Assembly: GCA_913057435.1 (NCBI GenBank)
Contig: CAJXNY010000020.1
Coordinates: 1-64,000, forward strand
Source of the DNA: an uncultured Oceanospirillaceae bacterium
GTDB lineage: Bacteria > Pseudomonadota > Gammaproteobacteria > Pseudomonadales > Balneatricaceae
Reading direction: 5' to 3'
Length of the DNA stretch: 64,000 nucleotides
Under the pieces are notes generated by a model that saw only the letters and a program-made list of their open reading frames with translations, had not been told where the DNA came from and made no database searches. The first letter of the stretch is position 1; every line of letters starts with the position of its first letter. This document shows positions 44,949-53,020 of this stretch, one piece after another. The translations under genes were made by a program, and so were the position numbers.

Positions 44949-45539
44949 TCAGCCTGCAACAGCCATGGGCTCGGCCTGTCTGGCCAGCCCTTTGAGCAGG
45001 CTGAAAACGCCCAGACAGGCGGAGTTAACTGACTGATCATCGTGCAGGGCGCGGCTGATAATAAAGCCGCCCTGTATGGCACTGACCACGGTCTCGGCCA
45101 GTATTACCGGATTGGCGTGGTTGTCCAGTTGCTCGGATTGCTGGGCCTGACTCAGGGTCATCGACATGTGCATCAGCAGGTGTTTGAAATAGCGGTCAAT
45201 CGGTGCACGCAGCTCGTTATCACCGGTTGATGGGTCGGATACCAGCCGACCAATCGGGCAGCCTTTTATACCGGTACGTGGTTGTAGCAGATACTGCTGA
45301 AATTTATTTAACCAGGGCAGGTCGCTGCCAAATATCAGATCAAAGTCTGCAATCAGCTCATCCACCTGAACATTCATCGCTTCAATCGCAAGCGCTTTTT
45401 TCCCTTTGAAATGGTGATAAAAGCTGCCCTTTCCTGCGCCACAGTGGTCCAGCACCTGATTGGGGCTGGTGGCATCATAGCCGCGTAACCACAGCAGCTC
45501 CTTCATACTGTCAATTAATGCCTGGCGAGTAGCGTTCAT
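44949..45539 (-). CDS. TetR-family regulator
   Basis: A 196-residue repressor. The HTH has LLWLRGYDATSPNQVLDHCGAGKGSFYHHFKGKKAL, and a KGCPIGRLVSD loop follows in the ligand domain, as in the AcuR/NemR-like groups. It is convergent with the QueD-like gene and on the same strand as the TSUP transporter gene upstream. The target is unknown. Confidence 0.8.
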   Translation of the reverse strand: MNATRQALIDSMKELLWLRGYDATSPNQVLDHCGAGKGSFYHHFKGKKALAIEAMNVQVDELIADFDLIFGSDLPWLNKFQQYLLQPRTGIKGCPIGRLVSDPSTGDNELRAPIDRYFKHLLMHMSMTLSQAQQSEQLDNHANPVILAETVVSAIQGGFIISRALHDDQSVNSACLGVFSLLKGLARQAEPMAVAG

Positions 45540-45688
45540 ACAGGTTCCTTCTGTTTGTCCATGCTGTTATGGCCGGCTGGAGCCGTGCTTGCTGGCCGGT
45601 CCATCTTGGGTGCCTACCGGTTGGTTCAGGCTAAGTGTAGATGTTAATTTTTATTTTGCCGTTATGGCATGCTGCATTAGCGAAAAAA

Positions 45689-46429
45689 CTAACCTGAGGC
45701 AAAGGATTGGTGGATACCGTCGTAGATAACCAGCACCGCCGACAGGCTGGATACTGTTAGCAGTGCAGTACGGGCAGAACTCATATTAAGTCGTCTCTCC
45801 ATGAGCCGGGCCAATGCCCAGCCCAGGAAAACCCCCGGTAGCATTTTCAAACTGAGTATCAGGCTGTATTGATCAATTCCCCCTTGTAGCGCTAGCACAA
45901 CAATAGAACCAGGCGTCCCGATCAGGAAAAAAGCGGCGATCTCATTACGTGCAGTATGGCGAGGTTCATGCTGATAGATCAGCGCCATGGGTGGCCCACC
46001 CACCGAGGTGGCGGTCCCGATTGCGCCAGAGATAAAGCCGCTGATGGCCAGACTGGTAGGGCTGACCCGCAGGGTAAAGCTGCGCAGGCTGAGGATGACT
46101 GCCAGTAGAATCGCGCTGCCAAATAGCAGGCTGAGCGTTGCCTGAGGGATAACGAGTAATAACCAGGCCCCCAGCCAGGCGCCGGGCAGGCGGGCAATAA
46201 TGGCGGGCATCACCCGTCGCCATGGCAAATTCTGTCGTTGCTGCAGCACGATAATCAACGACAGCATAAAACCGGTGATCAGAATGGGGGCGGGCACATA
46301 GGCTGGGTCCAGCAGGTAGAGCAGGGGGGCGGCAACCAGGCCAAAGCCGATGCCGATAATTGCTTGCAGGGCGATACCGGTGGTGACAATCAGTAAGGCA
46401 AGCAGGTCGAACAGAGTGTAAGACAGCAC
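45689..46429 (-). CDS. TSUP-family transporter (TauE/SafE-like)
   Basis: A 246-residue membrane protein with about eight helices. It has the two family motifs near the start of each half (GIALQAIIGIGFGLVAAPLLYLL and GFISGAIGTATSVGGPPMALIYQ). It is distant in sequence from the TSUP protein at 33344-34117. Substrates of the family are sulfur-containing anions. No functional link to the neighbours is visible. Confidence 0.8.
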   Translation of the reverse strand: MLSYTLFDLLALLIVTTGIALQAIIGIGFGLVAAPLLYLLDPAYVPAPILITGFMLSLIIVLQQRQNLPWRRVMPAIIARLPGAWLGAWLLLVIPQATLSLLFGSAILLAVILSLRSFTLRVSPTSLAISGFISGAIGTATSVGGPPMALIYQHEPRHTARNEIAAFFLIGTPGSIVVLALQGGIDQYSLILSLKMLPGVFLGWALARLMERRLNMSSARTALLTVSSLSAVLVIYDGIHQSFASG

Positions 46430-46533
46430 GGTGGTTATCCTGGGTGTCGAGCTGGGAAAGGGAGCGGCGCAGTATGGAGTATTCTGCTGGCCGATGGTAC
46501 GGCAGAGGGAGACTTGAGGGTGGCAGGAGAACG

Positions 46534-46562
46534 AAAAAAAGGGGCCGCGAAGTCATGGCCCC
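46534..46562 (-). terminator. Terminator after the DUF3726-like gene
   Basis: GGGGCC (46541-46546) and GGCCCC (46557-46562) pair; the A-run at 46534-46540 gives a T-run on the minus strand. It lies 70 bases past the stop of the 46633-47382 gene. Confidence 0.65.
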
Positions 46563-46632
46563 ATAAAAGTCGGTTAGACCGGCTGGATGGCGTACAGGTA
46601 CACAACGAACCTGCGCGCCGGGGTTTGTTGCG

Positions 46633-47382
46633 TTAGCGGCCGCCTGCGCCCTGGCGGGACTGGTCGCTATTCTCAACCAGAATGCCTTCACCGATGCGGT
46701 TGATCTCGGCCCACAGGGCGTCGTCAATCTCGATACCGTTATCCACGCTGTGCTCTTTGTTTTCCGCCACCTGGGCCGCGCTGACGTAGCGGGCATTACG
46801 GTTGCCGGACGAACGTTGCAAAGAGCTGGTCAGATCAACACGGGAGCTGCAGATAATGGTCAGTGCCTGTTTGTCGTCTTCACTGGCGGCCAGGGTGGTG
46901 GTTGCACCACTGTAGCTTGGGTAACGATCACCGGCTTTGATGGCTGCCGTGTGTTCGGTCACGGTCTGGCTGCCATTCTGCCAGTAGGCAGCAATGCTGA
47001 TGCCGCGACGCCCGCAGTCAGTCAGTGCTTTGAGGATGAACATGCGGTTGTGACAGTTATGGACGGTCACGGTCGCAATACCCACTTCCAGGGCTTTGGC
47101 GTGGGCCAGATCAACGGAGGCAGCGATACAGTTCAGGGCGCTGCGGCCATTGCTGTCGATAATTGCTGAGGTGCTGTCTTCGTAGACCACAGTACTCAGC
47201 GGCTTCTCACGATCTTCAGCGATGTAGGGCAGTGCGCGCTGCAGTTCGCCCAGACCATTGAGACCGTGTTTTTCCAGCCACAGGATCATATTGGCGGCAT
47301 CTTCATAGTTACCGACAAAGTAACCGCTGGCTTCAAAGCAGCGACGCAGCGCAGCTTTCAGTTCATTCATTGAAATGTTCAT
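46633..47382 (-). CDS. DUF3726-like protein in the LysR-linked catabolic locus
   Basis: A 249-residue soluble protein. The start MNISMNELKAALRRCFEASGY and the following NYEDAANMILWLEKHGLNGLGEL fit the pattern of DUF3726 proteins as I remember it; this is a tentative family call. A middle segment reads GIATVTVHNCHNRMFILKAL. No catalytic motif can be named. Its start overlaps the preceding gene stop by 4 bases, so the two proteins are probably produced together. The operon diverges from a LysR-controlled aldehyde dehydrogenase operon. Confidence 0.55.
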   Translation of the reverse strand: MNISMNELKAALRRCFEASGYFVGNYEDAANMILWLEKHGLNGLGELQRALPYIAEDREKPLSTVVYEDSTSAIIDSNGRSALNCIAASVDLAHAKALEVGIATVTVHNCHNRMFILKALTDCGRRGISIAAYWQNGSQTVTEHTAAIKAGDRYPSYSGATTTLAASEDDKQALTIICSSRVDLTSSLQRSSGNRNARYVSAAQVAENKEHSVDNGIEIDDALWAEINRIGEGILVENSDQSRQGAGGR

Positions 47383-49103
47383 TTGCTCTCTCCTGTCTGC
47401 TGTGGCGCTAGTGGCATAAACCAGTCGTCATTGAAGGTTTTGCCAATATCTTCCAGTAGGGGGGCACCCTGGAACATGGTGTTACGTACCCACAGGCGGG
47501 AGCGAGGGTCGAATTTGCTGACGCCGAAGAAAGCCAGTTTGGCACGCAGCAGGTGCATTGGCAGGACGTCACGGTGCAGCAGGTTGGCCTGAATATCACC
47601 GTAGATACAGCGGTTCATGCTCTGGATACGACGCACGATACCGCGCAGTTTTGGTCGGGCAACCATGAAACGGGCGGTACTGTGATCCGGGTTCTGGGCC
47701 ACGTATTCGCTCAGCTGGTCGTAGCATTTGCGGACGGCATAGCCGACACCCAGTGCCATCTGCTTTTCTTTGCCGTCTTCATCGGTGGTGTTACCCAGCC
47801 GTGGCTCCATTTTTTCTTCGGAGCGGTACCAGAAGATCTCACGGGCGCCATCAGCACCGAAGTCCAGCGCCAGTGCCCAGTCGTAACGTTGCTCAATCAC
47901 TTCTTTGAGCTGCTGTACCGGCATCAGTGGATCCAGGTCCAGGAATTCTTCGGCCGCGCAGTAATCTTCCAGATCGTTAACCAGCTCCGGATACAGTTCC
48001 AGCAGGATGGACACCAGCAGTTCCTGGCCCTGCAAGGAGCAGTTCTGCTCGCTCCAGCGGATCAGGCTGTCCCAGTTCTCGATACCCTCAACAGCCAGCT
48101 GCTGCAGGGCTGCCAGGTCTTTCAGCACCTGCTGATTGTTGGCGCTCTGCCAGTCATCTTCAGTGATGATCTCGCTGGTGTGAGCGGTACTGCGCTCAAT
48201 CAGTTCGATCAGGTGCTGCTGGACGCGGTTGTCAATGTTGCCCAGCACGCGGATACGCGCCAGTGCCAGTTCGCGCATTTCTACCCACTGGTTGATCAGC
48301 AGTGGGTGGTTGATCAGGTACGGTGCCATGCCCAGCCCGGTGGAGTTACCGATACCGAAGTAGCGCTTGATCTCCGGCTGCATCGGCTTGTAGCTGTCCG
48401 GTGCTTTGTGGCGAGCAATGTGCTCAGCCTGCATCAGGCTGAAGTTGCGCAACATAAAGCAGACAAACATTTCGGCGGAGAACGGGCGGGCAAAGTCTGG
48501 CCAGCGCGCCTGAACTTTTTCCCAGTCAGCCATACCCAGCTTGCCGCTGCCGTAAACGGCGGTGGTACGGTACAGGTAACCGACTTCGGCAATTTTCTGC
48601 ACATCAGGCTGTGCGCCGTTAGCCAGCTGGTTGACCACGTAATTAAAGTTACGGGCGCTGCGGTTGGCACGGGACAGCACGAAGACACGGGAGTCTACCC
48701 GGCCAGCTTCCTGTTTTGGTACGTTCTGGCGTAGTTTTTCCAGGTAGATATCATCTACCTGGCCATCTACCAGCGCCATGGTCAGATCCCATTTCGTCGC
48801 GATGACGCGGTCGTTACGCTCTTCCGGTGCCAGATAGTCGGAGAACAGGACGAAGCTGAACAGGCCGTCGGGCGCTTTCACTTCGTAAACAACGGTGCCG
48901 TAGCCATCCGGGTCCAGCTCAAACCGGGCCGGTTCAATCTGCCAGCGTTCACGCATGATTTTACGTACCAGGGTACGCATAAAACTCAGGCGGCTCTGAT
49001 GCATGGCACCCAGACGTTCCAGATCCATGACCTGGTTGGCGGGGCGCAGCGGCAGGGCATTGTCACCTCGCAAAGAGGTGTTAATGGCTGCAGGCGTGGT
49101 CAT
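47379..49103 (-). CDS. Uncharacterised 574-residue protein of the LysR-linked locus
   Basis: The start at 49103 is chosen because GAGG lies 9 bases upstream; an upstream in-frame start at 49133 lacks a ribosome site. It is a large soluble protein with no signal peptide or membrane helix. Segments such as FSFVLFSDYLAPEERNDRVI, DWALALDFGADGAREIFWYRS and YGDIQANLLHRDVLPMH look well structured, but I recognise no family. It is overlapped by the DUF3726-like gene downstream. An ATAAG-N5-CTTAT palindrome about 240 bases upstream suggests control by the adjacent LysR protein. Confidence 0.6.
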   Translation of the reverse strand: MTTPAAINTSLRGDNALPLRPANQVMDLERLGAMHQSRLSFMRTLVRKIMRERWQIEPARFELDPDGYGTVVYEVKAPDGLFSFVLFSDYLAPEERNDRVIATKWDLTMALVDGQVDDIYLEKLRQNVPKQEAGRVDSRVFVLSRANRSARNFNYVVNQLANGAQPDVQKIAEVGYLYRTTAVYGSGKLGMADWEKVQARWPDFARPFSAEMFVCFMLRNFSLMQAEHIARHKAPDSYKPMQPEIKRYFGIGNSTGLGMAPYLINHPLLINQWVEMRELALARIRVLGNIDNRVQQHLIELIERSTAHTSEIITEDDWQSANNQQVLKDLAALQQLAVEGIENWDSLIRWSEQNCSLQGQELLVSILLELYPELVNDLEDYCAAEEFLDLDPLMPVQQLKEVIEQRYDWALALDFGADGAREIFWYRSEEKMEPRLGNTTDEDGKEKQMALGVGYAVRKCYDQLSEYVAQNPDHSTARFMVARPKLRGIVRRIQSMNRCIYGDIQANLLHRDVLPMHLLRAKLAFFGVSKFDPRSRLWVRNTMFQGAPLLEDIGKTFNDDWFMPLAPQQTGESK

Positions 49104-49485
49104 TGTTATTGTCCTCATTAATATACGACACATCGGGAATTATTGGCCGGGGTCTGTTTCCGGTCACAGCATAGATGTGGTCGAAGCCATCAGGCACCGA
49201 TCCTCTGCTGGCTTCGGTTGTCATTGTTGTGCAGAGGGGCCATCACCGCCATTTGAATGTTTGCTCAAAACACGGCAGTGATGGGGTCATCATGGGTTAA
49301 AGAGGTGAAAGCACTCAAATCAAAAGGTCATATCGGCTGATAAGTCGTTCTTATCAAATGGGTGCAACCTATTATTTTTTCTGTGCATGCGGCCGAATCA
49401 GGCCGATAAAGCTGCTGTTAATAAGTGTGGCCTGGATCAATAAAACCGTCATTTGACCGGTGCAGAACAGAGGGTATGGCGGTAC
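49104..49485. other. Control region between the uncharacterised operon and the lysR gene
   Basis: There is no gene in these 382 bases. They hold the upstream region of the 47379-49103 gene, the LTTR-type box at 49340-49354 and AT-rich sequence (49360-49375). No clear terminator for lysR was found. Confidence 0.6.
49340..49354. promoter_or_regulatory. LysR-type binding box
   Basis: ATAAG-TCGTT-CTTAT is a perfect 5-base palindrome with T-N11-A geometry, extended to TGATAAG...CTTATCA. The same ATAAG-N5-CTTAT recurs at 50381-50395 beside lysR. Confidence 0.65.
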
Positions 49486-50379
49486 TCAGTTCTGACTGCT
49501 GGCCAGAATAAAGTCGATCATCGCCTGGGCGGGTGGGCTCAGTGATTTATTGTTGAGTTGCACAATGCCGATATGGCGAGTAACGGTGGGGCTTTCCAGT
49601 GGGATAAAGCGTAGCTTGTTGCTGTCTTTGGGAAAGGCGTACCAGGGCAGGGTAGTGATACCGATACCGGCCTCAAGCATGGCGATCAGCGAGATCATAT
49701 TGGAAATATAAAATTGTGAGTCGCCCAGCAGCGGGCTGGCTTCGCTGTCTTCCAGTAATCGTGAGGTACCGTTGCTGATCAGCCGGTGCTGACGCAGTTC
49801 GCGCCAATGCAGCTGTTCTTTATCTGCCAGCGGGTGGTCACAGGGGCAAACGACACCAATCTGATCTTCCCATATAGAGGTGAAGGTTTTGTCGCTGTGT
49901 TCATGAGCGTGGAACAGGTGGCTGATGCCAAAGTCGACCTGCTGGTTTTCGACCATCTTTAATACGGCATCAGAATTATCGTCAAAACAGCTGACATGCA
50001 GGTCCGGGGTGTTGGCGACAAAACGCAGTAACAGCTCGGGCAACACCTGGCTGGCAATCGACGGCACAGAGGCAAGGCGCAGGTGGCCGGTTTTATGTTC
50101 GGCCAGCAGAGCCATGTCCTGGGCGATTCGATCGTGGTGGGCGATCAGCTCTTTGGCTTTGGGGATGAAATGTTTTCCGAAGGGCGTCAGCTCGGTCTTC
50201 GCTGTGCGGCTGTTGCGTTTCTCAAATAATGACTCGCCCAGCTTATTTTCCAGGTCCTTGATCGACAGTGATATAGCCGGCTGGGTACGGTGGGCCTTCT
50301 CTGCCGCGGCATGAAATCCTTTTAATTCAGCGACCCAGACAAAGTGGCGCAGTTGCGCAATTTTCAATTCCGGCAGCAC
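49486..50379 (-). CDS. LysR-family regulator of the aldehyde dehydrogenase/BCCT locus
   Basis: A 297-residue LTTR starting at GTG 50379, with AAGGG 9 bases upstream. The HTH reads FVWVAELKGFHAAAEKAHRT, then QPAISLSIKDLENKLGESLFEKR. The effector-binding domain begins near residue 92. It lies between two divergent operons and has an ATAAG-N5-CTTAT box touching its own start, consistent with autoregulation and control of both operons. Confidence 0.85.
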   Translation of the reverse strand: MLPELKIAQLRHFVWVAELKGFHAAAEKAHRTQPAISLSIKDLENKLGESLFEKRNSRTAKTELTPFGKHFIPKAKELIAHHDRIAQDMALLAEHKTGHLRLASVPSIASQVLPELLLRFVANTPDLHVSCFDDNSDAVLKMVENQQVDFGISHLFHAHEHSDKTFTSIWEDQIGVVCPCDHPLADKEQLHWRELRQHRLISNGTSRLLEDSEASPLLGDSQFYISNMISLIAMLEAGIGITTLPWYAFPKDSNKLRFIPLESPTVTRHIGIVQLNNKSLSPPAQAMIDFILASSQN

Positions 50380-50380
50380 A

Positions 50381-50395
50381 ATAAGAAACCCTTAT
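50381..50395. promoter_or_regulatory. LysR-type binding box at the lysR/aldehyde dehydrogenase junction
   Basis: ATAAG-AAACC-CTTAT has the same half-sites and spacing as the box at 49340-49354. It abuts the lysR start codon and contains its ribosome site, and lies 80 bases upstream of the aldehyde dehydrogenase gene. Confidence 0.65.
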
Positions 50396-50474
50396 CGCAA
50401 GATATTATTTATTAATTTTTATTATTAAACAGTGGATCCTATCATGCAACCAACGATTTCCCCCGGAGGTGAGT

Positions 50475-51920
50475 ATGTCTGATTCAGTTTTTCGCAATTA
50501 CATCGCAGGTGAGTGGGTAGAAGGCAATAAAGGCAGCGTGGCTAACATCAGCCCGGCCGACATCAGTGATGTGATTGGTCATTACGCTCAGGCTGACACC
50601 GTACAGACCGAAGCGGCGATTGCTGCAGCGGCTGACGGTCAGGTTGAATGGGCTAAAAGCGGTCTGGAACAGCGCTACTCAGTGCTGATGGCTATCGGTG
50701 ATGAACTGATTGCCCGTAAAGACGAACTGGGTGCCTTGCTGGCCCGTGAAGAAGGTAAGACCCTGGCTGAAGGCGCAGGCGAAACCTACCGTTCCGGTCA
50801 GTTCTTCCACTACTACGCGGCTGAAGTCCTGCGTCAGATGGGTGAAACCGCTGATTCCGTTCGCCCGGGTGTTGAAATTGAAACCCGTCGTGAGCCTGCC
50901 GGTGTTATCGGTATCATCACGCCGTGGAACTTCCCGACGGCAACCGGTGCCTGGAAAATTGCGCCAGCACTGGCGTTCGGTAACGCGGTTGTCTGGAAAC
51001 CAGCGAACCAGGTGCCTGCATCCGCATGGGCACTGACCGAAATCATCTCCCGCCAGGGCCTGCCAGCAGGCACATTCAACCTGGTCATGGGCCCGGGTGC
51101 TGAAGTGGGGGATGTGATGATCAACTCCCGCGGCATCAACGGTCTGACATTCACCGGCTCTCTGGAAACCGGCCGTAAGGTTGCTGCGGCAACGGCGGTT
51201 AACCTGGTTAAGTGTCAGCTGGAAATGGGCTCCAAGAACGCGCTGGTAGTACTGGACGACGCTGATCTGGATAACGCTGTTGAGTGTGCCGTGAATGGTG
51301 CATTTGGTGGTACGGGTCAGAAATGTACGGCATCTTCCCGCCTGATCGTGACCGAAGGCATCCACGACCGCTTTGTTGACGCTGTGATTGAGCGCATGAA
51401 GAAGCTGGTGGTGGGTCATCCGCTGAAAGCCGGTGTTCACATTGGTGCGGTTGCTGATGCGCGTCAGATGGAACAGAACCTGGCGTACCTGGCGCTGGCC
51501 AAGAAAGAAGGCGGCAAACTGGTATACGGCGGTGAAACACTGACTGAAGAGACGGAAGGCTACTACATGCAGCCTGCGCTGTTCACTGAAACCACCAACC
51601 AGATGACCATCAACCGTGAAGAAGCGTTCTCGCCAATTGCCTGTGTAATCAAGGTTAAGGATTACGCTGAAGCACTGGCAACACTGAACGACACGAACTT
51701 TGGTCTGACCGGTGGTATCTGCACCGAGTCTCTGAAGTACGCCACAGACTTTAAACGTAACGCTAAAACGGGCTGCGTGATGGTGAACCTGGCAACAGCG
51801 GGCACTGATTACCACGTACCGTTCGGCGGTCGTAAAGATTCAAGCTTCGGTCCACGTGAACAGGGCACTTACGCCAAGGAGTTCTACACCGTTGTGAAAA
51901 CCACTTACATCCGCGCGTAA
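50475..51920 (+). CDS. NAD(P)-dependent aldehyde dehydrogenase
   Basis: A 481-residue enzyme of the ALDH superfamily; ATG 50475 is preferred with GGAGG 5 bases upstream. It shows the oxyanion motif ITPWNFPTATGAWKIAP, the catalytic Glu in LEMGSKNALVVLDDAD and the catalytic Cys in FGGTGQKCTASSRL. The sequence resembles the ketoglutarate-semialdehyde/dioxovalerate group, but the substrate is undecided. It is the first gene of the operon with the M19-like protein and the BCCT transporter. Confidence 0.85.
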   Translation: MSDSVFRNYIAGEWVEGNKGSVANISPADISDVIGHYAQADTVQTEAAIAAAADGQVEWAKSGLEQRYSVLMAIGDELIARKDELGALLAREEGKTLAEGAGETYRSGQFFHYYAAEVLRQMGETADSVRPGVEIETRREPAGVIGIITPWNFPTATGAWKIAPALAFGNAVVWKPANQVPASAWALTEIISRQGLPAGTFNLVMGPGAEVGDVMINSRGINGLTFTGSLETGRKVAAATAVNLVKCQLEMGSKNALVVLDDADLDNAVECAVNGAFGGTGQKCTASSRLIVTEGIHDRFVDAVIERMKKLVVGHPLKAGVHIGAVADARQMEQNLAYLALAKKEGGKLVYGGETLTEETEGYYMQPALFTETTNQMTINREEAFSPIACVIKVKDYAEALATLNDTNFGLTGGICTESLKYATDFKRNAKTGCVMVNLATAGTDYHVPFGGRKDSSFGPREQGTYAKEFYTVVKTTYIRA

Positions 51921-51933
51921 CGGAGACTGGTTC

Positions 51934-52935
51934 ATGAGCAACGAGCTGCATAAAGATCTGATTGTGATTGATGGCCTCCAGTACTCCAACTGGAACCGTG
52001 AAATCTTCAAACAGCTGCATGCTGGTGGCGTAACGATGGTGCATGCCACCATCGTTTACCACGAGCAGATCCGCGAAACACTGCTACGTATCGCTGAATG
52101 GAATCGTCATTTTGAGCATAACAGTGATCTGATTATGCCGGTACGCAGCGCGGCGGACATTCGTCTGGCCAAACAGCTGGGTAAGGTTGGCGTGATGTTC
52201 GGGGCGCAGAATTGCTCCCCGATTGAAGATGATATCGGCATGGTCGAGGTCATGCGTGAGCTGAACCTGATGATCATGCAGCTGACGTACAACAACCAGA
52301 GCCTGCTGGCCTGCGGTTGCTATGAAGCGAACGACAGTGGGGTAACCCGCTTCGGTCGCCAGGCGATCAAAGAGATGAACCGGGTCGGCATGGTGGTTGA
52401 TATGAGCCACAGTGGTGAGCGTAGCACGCTGGAAGCGATCGATATTTCCGAGCGTCCTATCGTGATCTCGCATGCCAACCCGAACAGCTTCCATGAAGCC
52501 AAGCGCAACAAATCCGACACGGTGCTGAAAGCGCTGGGCGAGTCGGGTGGTTTGCTGGGCTTCAGCCTGTACCCGTTCCATCTGAAAAATGGTCCGGACT
52601 GCACACTGGAAGATTTTTGCGACATGGTGGCACGCACCGCCGACCTGATGGGCATTGAACGTATCGGTATTGGTACGGACCTGTGTCAGGAGCAGCCGCT
52701 GGCTGTGCTGGAATGGATGCGTAATGGCCGCTGGTCAAAGGATATGGACTACGGTGAAGGCTCAAAAGCGAATGCTGACTGGCCGCGTCCGTTGTCCTGG
52801 TTCCGCGATAGCCGTGATTTCCCGAATATCACCAATGGCCTGCTGGCTCGGGGCTTCAGCCCGGAGGATGTGGCGCGGGTGATGGGGCTGAACTGGTTGA
52901 ACTTCCTGGATGATGCGTTGATCCCGCAATCCTGA
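51934..52935 (+). CDS. Peptidase M19 (membrane dipeptidase)-like protein with altered metal site
   Basis: A 333-residue amidohydrolase-fold protein. The later ligands are present: His in VDMSHSGERS, His in VISHANPNSF, and an Asp in IGIGTDLCQ. In ordinary M19 enzymes the first strand has a His-x-Asp pair (DGHxD); here it reads VIDGLQYSN, so both ligands are missing. The bridging Glu region reads MFGAQNCSP with Gln. The dinuclear zinc site of dipeptidases cannot form normally. Members of this altered type in catabolic operons may use one metal for another hydrolysis. It starts 13 bases after the aldehyde dehydrogenase gene. Confidence 0.75.
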   Translation: MSNELHKDLIVIDGLQYSNWNREIFKQLHAGGVTMVHATIVYHEQIRETLLRIAEWNRHFEHNSDLIMPVRSAADIRLAKQLGKVGVMFGAQNCSPIEDDIGMVEVMRELNLMIMQLTYNNQSLLACGCYEANDSGVTRFGRQAIKEMNRVGMVVDMSHSGERSTLEAIDISERPIVISHANPNSFHEAKRNKSDTVLKALGESGGLLGFSLYPFHLKNGPDCTLEDFCDMVARTADLMGIERIGIGTDLCQEQPLAVLEWMRNGRWSKDMDYGEGSKANADWPRPLSWFRDSRDFPNITNGLLARGFSPEDVARVMGLNWLNFLDDALIPQS

Positions 52936-52944
52936 TCTCTGAAT

Positions 52945-52964
52945 CGCGACGGCTTGCCGTCGCG
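52945..52964 (+). other. Intergenic hairpin before the BCCT gene
   Basis: CGCGACGG-CTTG-CCGTCGCG is a perfect 8-base stem without a T-run. It may limit exonuclease decay or lower expression past the M19-like gene. Confidence 0.5.
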
Positions 52965-53020
52965 GTTCTCGCACATCTGATCTTCCAATAAATATAACCA
53001 GATCCATCAGGAGACCCTTT

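Noticed and set aside
45966-46796. Minus-strand frame of 276 codons overlapping the TSUP and DUF3726-like genes
   Set aside because: It overlaps two better supported genes out of frame, is rich in Pro, Arg and Ser as expected of a shifted frame, and includes the terminator.
47553-48734. Plus-strand frame of 393 codons
   Set aside because: It is antisense to the uncharacterised 574-residue gene, which has the ribosome site and coupling to its neighbour; the plus-strand frame has none.
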